Of a stretch of DNA of 64,000 bases, positions 56,601 through 64,000 are shown in pieces. The stretch is from Lotus japonicus (Eukaryota; Streptophyta; Magnoliopsida; Fabales; Fabaceae), in NCBI RefSeq assembly GCF_012489685.1, contig NC_080041.1:104315760-104379759 (forward strand). Reading direction: 5' to 3'. The first letter of the stretch is position 1. Every line of letters starts with the position of its first letter. The notes beneath the pieces are model-generated. The model was not told the origin of the DNA. It saw only the letters and a list, made by a program, of their open reading frames with translations, and did not search any database. A program made the position numbers and the translations under genes.

Positions 56601-57340
56601 GATTCTTCTTGTTCAATGTTTCAGTAGCAAAGAGAGAGTGTTCGGTGTTCTGTATGGGAGTGGCCGGCAATGGCGCCGCGGCGCAAGAAGATTTTGCTGC
56701 AAGAATGAGGAAGAAGAGAGTTTGTTGTGTTAGGGTTTTGATTTGTTTAGGTTACTACATAATTGATTTGAGAGTGAGATATTTCCCTCTACGGATATAG
56801 AATTTGTATTACAAAAAAATATTTTCATTAAGAGATTCATTTAATAATGACAATTGCGGTTTATTTCTATAAATAAATTGCATTCATTTAAAATTTAGGG
56901 TTAAATAAAAAAGATAAATTAAATTTCGTGGGGCAAGGGATCAGTCTCACAACTATCAGTGGATATCTAGGTAAAATAAAGATTCGGGAAAAAAAGTTAA
57001 TATGAATCCCACATCATTTGAGAACTTACTATTTTTCTTTTAGTTTGTTATGTGTAGAGCTGGGTACACGAGCTGGATAACCATGTTCAGAAATGCTCTT
57101 TAAACCCATTAACCATTTCCATTTTATGGGTTTTCTTCATTCTTTGAGTCTCCAAGCTCAAGTCACATTGCCAGTATTAAAAATTTTGGATAACCATGTT
57201 TATGTAGTTTGCTCGGTTAGTTCAATATTTTGCATGATAATTTATAGCATGTTTGAATCAGCTTTACTTTTCTCAAAATTGATTCTGGTACTTAGAAGCT
57301 ACTCAAAGACGTTCCTCCCTGTAAGTAGTTTTACCTTTGA
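56601..57340 (-). repeat. Duplicated 5' flank of the F-box gene, copy 2
   Basis: Upstream of the F-box gene at 55326-56600 and collinear with 51812-52930. It includes the promoter, but no specific element was recognised. Confidence 0.65.
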
Positions 57341-58537
57341 AATCAATTGTAAGAGTATTTCCATACATTGATTGCACTTTTATTCCCATTGAAGTTTCGT
57401 TTTTTTTTTCCCTTCATATGAATTGAAGTCCTACTTATTCCTAGATTAGGAGCTCTTTTTCCTCTCATTGAAGATTGAACCTTTCCCTTCTTCTTCCCCC
57501 TTTCCTCCTTTCAATTTCTTCTTTTATAGCAACATTTTGTGATTTCTTTTGCATGACTCTCCTAAATTTGATAATTCTTCTCATCAGGGATTTATAAGAA
57601 TAATCGTTATCTTATTCTATCATGCAACAAAGGAATCAAGAGAAGAGTTGAACAAGCACTATCCTACTCATTGTCACCCATTAGCTGGTCTAATATCTCC
57701 TACAATGAAAATCCAGTCTTTACCGGTTCACATTATCTTTGCACTTATTTTGGCTAGGTGTGTTATTGCATCTAGTTGTACCCAAGTGTTGTGGTATATC
57801 CTTTTTTGTTGCTTAAACACAAGTTGTTCACCTAAATAGAACTGATAGAAGAACTTAGTAGAAGATTAATCAAGATTTTGGGGGAAAGGGGACATTTCCT
57901 TGTACTTCATCTCATATATGAGATATATGAGATGGACATCCATAACCACTCCTCACAAATGGCTGCAGTGCATTATCTTGTCTCCCTAGTAAGTGATATA
58001 TTTAATATTATTTATTGCACAGGCACTTCTTCAGTATATATCCTACATAGCCTAGCAATCTTCAACTATGTAGAAGAACAACAGTGAATTTTATATTCTT
58101 CTTTAGTACTAAGAAATTTTAAGTGCATGTTAAAGCATTAGATAATTATCTGTTATGTTTGTAGGCCAAATAAAGTTTGAGTGGGATGACTCAAAATACG
58201 TGTCAATCGAATGGTTTTGTATGGAGGGTCTAAAGTAATTATTAGCATAGTAATATTTTTCTAGATCATTGGTAGTTTGCACGATGATAAAAGCTGTGCT
58301 TAAACTCAAGTAATATCCAAACAGACACAAAGTCTATGACCTGAATATTGTTCCATACACCTTAATCCTATCTATATTTCTACTCATATATTGGGAAGCT
58401 CTTACAGTACATCTTATGCACAAGGCCAAGCATTTCTTAAGTGAAGTTCAAAATGTAGGGTGATGATAGAGTTATGTCATATCCCTATTTCTTAGGTGCT
58501 GGAGTTGTTTCTACTTAAAATTTGTTTAGATATCCGT
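57341..58537. other. Intergenic, nothing recognised
   Basis: AT-rich DNA without coding potential. A short stretch near 57640 (aagagttgaacaagcact) resembles 54095-54125, so scraps of the F-box duplication may persist. Confidence 0.45.
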
Positions 58538-58837
58538 TGTTAGAAGTCCCACATTGGCTAGAGATAGAGCATAGATAGCCTTTATATATGGTTGTGCAAA
58601 CCTTAACTCTTGAGCTAGCTTTTGGGTTGAGTATAGGCCCTCTAATTTCTAATATGGTATCAGAGTCTATCCTAGATCCATTTGTTGTTTGTTGTGGAGA
58701 CTTCCCATATTTGGGGCATCCGTTGTTGTTGTTCCCACGTTCCAGGTTGTTCAGTCCTGGACGTGAGGGGGTGTGTTAGAAGTCCCACATTGGCTAGAGA
58801 TAGAGCATAGATAGCCTTTATATATGGTTATGCATAT
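58538..58837 (+). mobile_element. TRIM retrotransposon (miniature LTR element), 3' truncated
   Basis: LTR 1 runs from TGTTAGAAGTCCCACATTGG at 58538 to about 58654. It is followed by a primer-binding site TGGTATCAGAGT (58655-58666, initiator-Met tRNA type), about 100 bp of non-coding interior, a purine tract GTGAGGGGGTG (58763-58772), and a second LTR from 58774 that matches the first for about 60 bp before breaking off. The short, gene-free interior defines a TRIM. Confidence 0.75.
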
Positions 58838-58960
58838 GACATATATGCTCTAGCTTGAGGGGAGGATCTGGATATTGTTAAATCTTAATTATATTTGTTA
58901 CAAGCTATGCATATGACATATATGCTATAGCTTGAGGGGAAGTGTTAGGTATTGTTAAGT
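58826..58960 (+). mobile_element. LTR-retrotransposon 3' scrap with repeated purine tract
   Basis: The block atgcatatgacatatatgct followed by tagcttgagggga occurs twice, about 78 bp apart. CTTGAGGGGAAGTG followed by TTAGGTATTG resembles a copia purine tract and LTR start. It is fragmentary. Confidence 0.4.
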
Positions 58961-59902
58961 ATCTTAGAGACTACAGTCAGTCGCTGCTGCCGGAGAGAGA
59001 TATTCCCAATAATAGTCCAAAATTTATACACCAACAAACCACACAATGCAAAACCAATTCTGCACTTTAATAGAGAGCAAAAATCTTTTCCAACTCCAAA
59101 ACCACACTGTGCCATCAAAGAAACAAGAAACCAAAACAAGAAACTAGAGCCAACCATGTTCTGAATCTTAAGATCCTTAAATTTAGCGTTGAAACAAGTT
59201 TTTGAGTAATACGAGCATACTTCCTTGCTGCCAATGTGGACCAATGGACTTCTGGAATGGAACAGGGAGGAGAGGAAGACCGGTTCTGGGCAAGAACCGC
59301 CAAAAACCGAGAACTGAAATTCTTAGAATCTGGAGAACATGTGGGCAAAAAGGAAAGAGAACAAGCGTGAGGGCACCATGTGTCTTGCCACAACTACACC
59401 AATTGTAGTTTTAAGTCCTAGTTTAGACTACCAAGAGTAACCAAAAGTGATAACTACTGTCCACCAAACCACTGCTCCATCAACAACTTGCAAACGAAAC
59501 CCAAAGATGCAAAAACCACAGTAACAGAATTCCACAGTAGCATGGTTCAGACACTTTAACACGAGTCACGGCCACAAACGACACGCAAGAAGGGCAGATA
59601 TGGAGAAACCGACCGCTGGAACAGAATCAAGAGAGCATGGCGAACCTTTCTGTGGAAGCGGCATCACGAACGATGGCTGGGAAGGCGGCACAGCGAACCG
59701 ACCGTTGATTTGATAGTGGTTGAACATTACTAGGGTTCCAAGAGAAAGGGAGCCATAATCAGAAAGAAACGAGGCCGTAAGAAAACGGCTAGAACTAACA
59801 AGCGGAAGCAAAGTAAGAAAAATAAATCCAAAGAGATTTGGAAAGTCACCATGAGGGGGCTCACGGGGGAGGAGCCCCCTCACAGCGGAGGGATCAAAAC
59901 TA
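58961..59902 (-). other. Non-coding interior of an LTR element
   Basis: Sequence between the scrap above and the minus-strand primer-binding site at 59914-59903. Short open stretches exist on both strands, but none matches gag or pol. A non-coding LARD- or TRIM-like interior is the best guess. Confidence 0.35.
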
Positions 59903-60136
59903 GCTCTGATACCAACTTGAATTTGATAAAATAATACTTGTATTTCATTCATAATACTTGACTAGACTACAATATATATAGACTAACAAAGAGATTAAAA
60001 CAAACTAAATCTATCTAAACCTATCTCTATTTAAATAGATATCATCTCTATTTAAATAGATACTAATCTAAAATAGATAAACAAATCTTAACTATATCTC
60101 CATGAGATAAGACTCATAATAAACTAAATCTTAACA
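59903..60136 (-). mobile_element. LTR with primer-binding site, minus orientation
   Basis: On the - strand the LTR starts TGTTAAGATTTAG (60136) and ends ...TTCA (59918). A 3-nt spacer and TGGTATCAGAGC (59914-59903), the initiator-Met tRNA primer site, follow. The matching second LTR was not found within the window, so the element is incomplete or rearranged. Confidence 0.6.
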
Positions 60137-60779
60137 GATATTCAACATCCGTTAACATCTGTGCAAGCATACATTAGCATGCACTTCAAGACAAAAAAGT
60201 AAATACATCCCTTCACATGGATTGAGATGAACACTCAATTGCTATCCAAACACACACTTACTAGTTGATTTTGGCTGACATTTGTATCCGAAACACTTTT
60301 TTTGGTGGGTCATCAAGAGAATACCATGCCATCTCCAACTTTTTCATGGCAAGTGTAGTCATGTTTCATTCTGATTATGCAACTTTATATTGTAACAAGA
60401 AAATCAAGAGATTTATATACTGATGACAATCATCAATACCCTCATATTTAATTAAATAGTTATTAATCATTCACACTTCACTTTCTTTTCATCTCATTTG
60501 CACTCACTTACCATTTCTATCACTCTCTTCTTTTCATATCACATCACCTCTTATTTCTCTACCTTTTGTGGTTTCTTTCTCCTGGTCAAAATGGATATTA
60601 AGTGTGACGAAAGTATTTATGAAGAACTCACTTTTAAGTTAGATAGTGATAAAGAGGAGAGTCCAAGGACTTCTAACCCCACACCACATGCCACATCAAA
60701 TGGGTAATGGACTATAATGTCTCCCTTTATCTCTAAAATAAATCCTTCATATAAAGAAATCAAATCTAAACAATTGGTT
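60137..60779. other. Intergenic, short unassigned ORF
   Basis: AT-rich. A short acidic reading frame near 60591-60707 (MDIKCDESIYEE, then KLDSDKEESPR) starts after a pyrimidine-rich leader-like stretch. It may be the start of a retroelement polyprotein. I do not recognise it. Confidence 0.3.
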
Positions 60780-61035
60780 CAAACAGACTCTTGCTGTTTC
60801 TCATCTTCCAAGTCATGAGCAAGTTGCTGAAATTTTAAAGCTCCATCTAAACAAAGATACTCAGAACTAAGAGTAGTTTCAAAATCATCTCGCTGGTTCT
60901 CAAGTTCCAAGTAATGAGCCAAGTTGCTGAAATTCTCACTAAAGCTCTACATAAACAGAGATACTCTGAACTAAGAGATAAACTAGAAGTAGTTTGAAAA
61001 ATCATCACTAGTCTGAATTTAAGGGGGGAGAATAA
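60780..61035 (+). pseudogene. Ty1/copia RNase H C-terminal remnants, duplicated
   Basis: Two adjacent copies of the copia polyprotein end. The first reads HLPSHEQVAEIL; the second reads QVAEILTKALHKQRYSELRD and KLEV before a stop. This fits the copia consensus in which 'adiLTK.L......LR.KL.V' closes the RNase H domain. Frame breaks disable both. A purine tract GGGGGGAGA near 61021 follows, as expected before a 3' LTR. Confidence 0.6.
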
Positions 61036-61210
61036 TAGTGATATAGTTAGTCTCTGTTTAGATTTCGTTTTAGTTACTACGTTTCAGTAGTAGTTAGTTG
61101 ATTCTGTATGTACCTGTCATGATTGATAGCTGTAGTTAGTTAGTTAGTTCTTAGCTTCTATGAGAAGCTACAGTTTTCTATAAATACAATTAAAAGCTTG
61201 GTTAAGAATC
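61036..61210 (+). mobile_element. Copia 3' LTR fragment
   Basis: Begins TGATATAGTTAGTCTCTG directly after the purine tract and contains a TATAAATA box at about 61180, as in an LTR promoter. Its 3' end is not defined. Confidence 0.4.
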
Positions 61211-61443
61211 CTAATAACGGTTAAAGAACATCAACATATAATATTTTCATCAAATATTATACGTACCAGGCATTCTCCATATAGTTCATACTTTTTTCAT
61301 CAAATATTATATGTACCAGACATCAAATATTTTCATCTTTCCTTGCCACACTCCCATTCATGGACCAGGCATTCTACATATAGTTCATACTTTTATGAAC
61401 GATGAATTAGAACAAAAAGGTAAAAATGGTTGGAGACAAAGGC

Positions 61444-62369
61444 TTACTTGTCAAGCATTTCATTTCCTTCTTCAAAGTCACCACCAGGGAGTGTTAGTAG
61501 GTTTTCTCTATACATATCAAAATATTTTAGAGCAAATTTGTCCTCGATTCCATATGCATGCTTCTCAAGCAGTTCTCCCTCATCAAATTTCTGCAGTCCT
61601 CCACTATCACTATCATCAGATCCTAAAACACCACCACCTTGGGTAGACCAAATTGGCAAAAAGTGCATGGGGGCATAAACAGAGATAACAAAAGATTTAG
61701 TCCAAGAAGACTGCCCTTTATACTCTTTCATGACCCATATCTCACTCTTTTCAGTGCCATCACCTTCATCCGGAAAACTTAAGGCTTCAGCTGAACAACA
61801 TAGACTAAGACATCCTCCCAATACACCCAAATGATAAGCATCATAATTTGACAATTTCTCAAGCAAAACAGGTGGCAACGAATCTCAGATAAGATAAAGT
61901 CCTTCCCACCAAATCAAAGGCAATGATTACATCAAGTGTAACCATGGATGTGACCAACCAATGCAGAGACTGATTCAAGTACAAACCAGATAGTGTACAA
62001 GGTCCAATCTCCATATACTCATCCCCAACACCATAAAAGGAGGTCATATTGGTTTTCACCGACAAAACCCCAATTAGCTTCTAAATCCAATGATTCAACT
62101 TCAGAATCATCATGGGCTCTTTGAAGAAGAAAACGGTGGGTAGGTGAAGCAGCTAGGTCAAAATGTGATTTAGCGAATTGGGGATTTGAAATGAGAGAGC
62201 ACCATGAAGTACACACGCATTAGAAGCGCACAAGAGACCTTACCGTGAGCAGAATTTCAACAATCAATTCGTCAGGTAGAGCAGCAAGGTTCAGGTTCAG
62301 GTTCTCATTCTCCTTCATCTTCATCATCTTCTTCTTCTTCTTCTTCTTCTTCTTCTTCTTCTTCTTCAT
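61444..62369 (-). pseudogene. F-box pseudogene, third minus-strand copy
   Basis: From an ATG at 62369 the frame gives a poly-Lys leader encoded by a (GAA)n run, then ALPDELIVEILL. The RLP core is lost, and a TAA stop replaces the Lys codon after VRSLVRF. The frame continues as SLISNPQFAKSHFDLA, then jumps over about 160 codons relative to the intact paralogues, changing frame. It resumes at SLHWLV...AFDLVGRTL, shifts again, and ends with VLGGCLSLCC, IWVMKEYKGQSSWTKSFV and MYRENLLTLPG. At least one stop, one large deletion and two frame changes disable it. The 435-base open C-terminal part (61444-61878) might still be transcribed. Confidence 0.85.
62320..62369. repeat. (CTT)n trinucleotide microsatellite
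   Basis: About a dozen CTT units, inside the leader of the F-box pseudogene. On the - strand they encode a Lys run; the intact paralogues have an ordinary Glu/Lys leader there. Expansion probably followed loss of function. Confidence 0.85.
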
Positions 62370-63222
62370 GTTGCTGCTTCAACCTTTCAGCAGAGAGACA
62401 GAGAGAGGTTTTGTGAGGGTTTAAGGCTATGTTTGTTTTCGTTACTTCAAAATGGACAGTGTTTCCAATTTTCTCAATACTCATCAAGTGTTCCATTTTT
62501 TGTGAGTGAAGATAAATGACATTTACTAAATCTATTGTGATATTTTCAAAAATGATATTTAAAAAAAAAAAAAATCATTTCAAGTAAAATCTATATTTAA
62601 AATTGAAAATAAGAAATTGTATAATAAGAATAGATTATTTTTGCACTTTTTAAAATATAATATTTGAAAATAGACAATCCAGTTAATTGAATAAGAGGAG
62701 ATGTTCATGTTGAAAAACTTTGCTTTCACTAAATGGTTTGGAAATTCAAATAGAGAGAAAGAAAAAGCGTTGAAGAATGCAAGGAAAATGGCAGTCAAAT
62801 AATCTAGCAGATGACAGTCCTTGATCCAAGTAGCGATTGGACAGGACGGGGGTGCGGGCCCTGGACAATCCCCGTGCAACCTCACGAGAGGGGGGATTAG
62901 GGGAACCTTCCTTAAGAGAGCTCTATCTCTTTAGGGATGAGCTCCATGAGAGAGGGGTACAGTCGGATGCCTTTTAAAGGCTAAAGGAAAAAGGTTTTCA
63001 AGTAGTGAAGATGAAAACTCTACTACTTAATCTATAGAACTGGAAGAGAAGTCCACCAAAAAAACAACCAAAAGTAACAACCACCTCATATTGATAAAAA
63101 GTTCATAGAACAATTTGAAATGAGAAAAAAAAATTGATCAACAAAACAGAAAAGCATGAATTGCACGAAAAGTTATTTTCGTTTAAATGTTTGTGCGACT
63201 CGGAGGACATAAGACGACTCCG
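62370..63222. other. Intergenic with a GC-rich unexplained patch
   Basis: Mostly AT-rich. At 62820-62960 there is an unusually G-rich stretch (gacgggggtgcgggcc, cgagaggggggattagggg) unlike its surroundings. It may be part of an LTR element. No gene was recognised. Confidence 0.35.
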
Positions 63223-63572
63223 TTTGGAAACACAGCTTAATTAAGCGCTTATGACCGTAAGCGCTTATGACATAAGTGCTTATTCATAAGTTATTTTAAA
63301 ATATTTATTGAAATAAATAAAAAATAAGTTATATATATTTATTTGAGCTTATCTGATAGCATAAGTGCTTATGTCAGTGTTTGAGAGAGCTTTATGACCT
63401 ACCATAAGCTGTTTTGAGCTTATTTTCATAAGCTATTCAGGATAGCTTATGAGCTATTCAGGATAGCTTATGAAAAAGAGCTTATGCTTATATATAGTTT
63501 ATTTTCAATTTATTTCAATAGTTATTTTAAAATAGCTTATGAATAAGCGCTTAATTAAGCTGTGTTTCCAAA
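63223..63572. mobile_element. Foldback MITE with 30-bp perfect inverted ends
   Basis: TTTGGAAACACAGCTTAATT at the left and AATTAAGCTGTGTTTCCAAA at the right begin perfect inverted repeats of about 30 bp that continue to AAGCGCTTAT/ATAAGCGCTT. The 350-bp interior is built of cataagc/gcttatg motifs. No target duplication is obvious and no ORF is present. It belongs to the same family as the remnant in RID3 intron 6. Confidence 0.75.
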
Positions 63573-63730
63573 TGAGGCGAAGCTCAAATAAACTCTTCCA
63601 AACGGGTCATACAAGAAATCAAATACCTATGGACAACTTAAATTTTGATTTGAAAGGTAAAGTCAAAACAATCATTAAAAGTTTATTTTCTGTATCTTTG
63701 TGTAATCGTGTCCACTAGGAAGCGAATAAA

Positions 63731-63815
63731 GCCCATAATCAAATTCTCAGCCCAACCTAAACCCAAAAAAAACTCACTATATATTCCTCACATTCACTTG
63801 AAACATAAACCCTAG
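63731..63815 (+). promoter_or_regulatory. RPL4 promoter: site II boxes, TATA-like box, telo-box
   Basis: GCCCA boxes at 63731-63735 and 63750-63754, a CTATATATT box at 63777-63785, and AAACCCTAG at 63807-63815, about 30 bp before the ATG. Telo-box plus site II elements is the known architecture of plant ribosomal-protein promoters and couples expression to growth. Confidence 0.7.
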
Positions 63816-63844
63816 TTGCTCCAAGCTCACTCTCCCCCATTTCA

Positions 63845-64000
63845 ATGGCCGCAGCAGCAGCTCGTCCCCTTGTCACCGTGCAGGCCCTGGAGGGCGATAT
63901 GGTTGCAGACGCAGCTGCAACCATTCCCATCCCCGATGTCATGAGGGCCTCCATCCGCCCTGACATCGTCAACTTCGTCCACTCCAACATTTCCAAAAAC
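63845..64000 (+). CDS. RPL4: 60S ribosomal protein L4 (uL4), N-terminal part
   Basis: The first 52 codons of RPL4, cut by the window end. [19 protein letters not shown] followed by [20 protein letters not shown] is the recognisable plant uL4 N-terminus. The protein is a structural component of the 60S subunit whose internal loop reaches the peptide exit tunnel; that part lies beyond the window. The ATG is preceded by a telo-box/site II promoter typical for ribosomal proteins. The frame is open to the last base. Whether the gene is complete cannot be seen. Confidence 0.9.
   Translation, partial: MAAAAARPLVTVQALEGDMVADAAATIPIPDVMRASIRPDIVNFVHSNISKN

Noticed and set aside
59566..59952. A 128-codon minus-strand frame with a Gag-like position after a primer-binding site
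   Set aside because: It starts inside the LTR and crosses the primer site, and shows no Gag motif.
62305..62496. Acidic poly-Glu reading frame on the - strand
   Set aside because: It arises from the (CTT)n microsatellite read in another frame and has no other support.

Overview
The window is nuclear DNA of a flowering plant. Two large genes are split by GT-AG introns, the intergenic DNA is AT-rich and full of plant transposon families, and the conserved genes are plant orthologues. The MITE, TRIM and F-box families fit a legume, but that is inference.

Layout. (1) 1-6240: the 3' end of an F-box gene on the + strand, and a second F-box copy reduced to a short pseudogene. Both keep a similar 3' flank, and the second flank is interrupted by a hAT MITE. 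(2) 6240-17050: a transposon-dominated block. It holds a 1.5 kb hAT-like element carrying a housekeeping-type promoter signature, a LINE RNase H remnant, a tandem array of about 128 bp units, a Helitron candidate with internal tandem duplications, and a hAT-like element with a SINE and a solo LTR inside it. (3) 18046-22215: an eight-exon WD40 gene, the RID3/IPI3 orthologue, 448 aa. (4) 22216-26153: a SINE, a Mutator-like foldback element, a gypsy gag remnant, a MITE and the BIG promoter. (5) 26154-47464: the giant BIG gene (UBR4/Pushover family). I resolve 14 exons that give 5,098 codons. It has a UBR box, a ZZ finger, a Cys-rich ribbon and a C-terminal hemi-RING. (6) 47465-62400: a Mutator-like element with a 9-bp target duplication, then two intact F-box genes and one broken one on the - strand. 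The two intact genes lie in direct tandem duplicates of about 3.5 kb. TRIM, LTR and copia remnants sit between the second and third copies. (7) 63223-64000: a MITE and the start of ribosomal protein L4 with a telo-box/site II promoter.

How the genes relate. RID3 (pre-rRNA processing) and RPL4 (60S subunit) are ribosome-biogenesis or translation genes. BIG is a giant protein of the N-recognin family, linked in Arabidopsis to auxin transport. The F-box proteins are predicted SCF substrate receptors. These genes are neighbours, not an operon. The F-box copies left and right of RID3-BIG face each other, so the conserved pair sits between inverted arms of a young, decaying F-box cluster.

I found no CRISPR array, intact tRNA or rRNA gene, or autonomous transposase. 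I found no convincing undescribed system. The most informative signals are datable transposon insertions, a stop-free 81-bp intron in BIG, an overlapping uORF at the BIG start codon, and a promoter-like segment carried by a hAT element.
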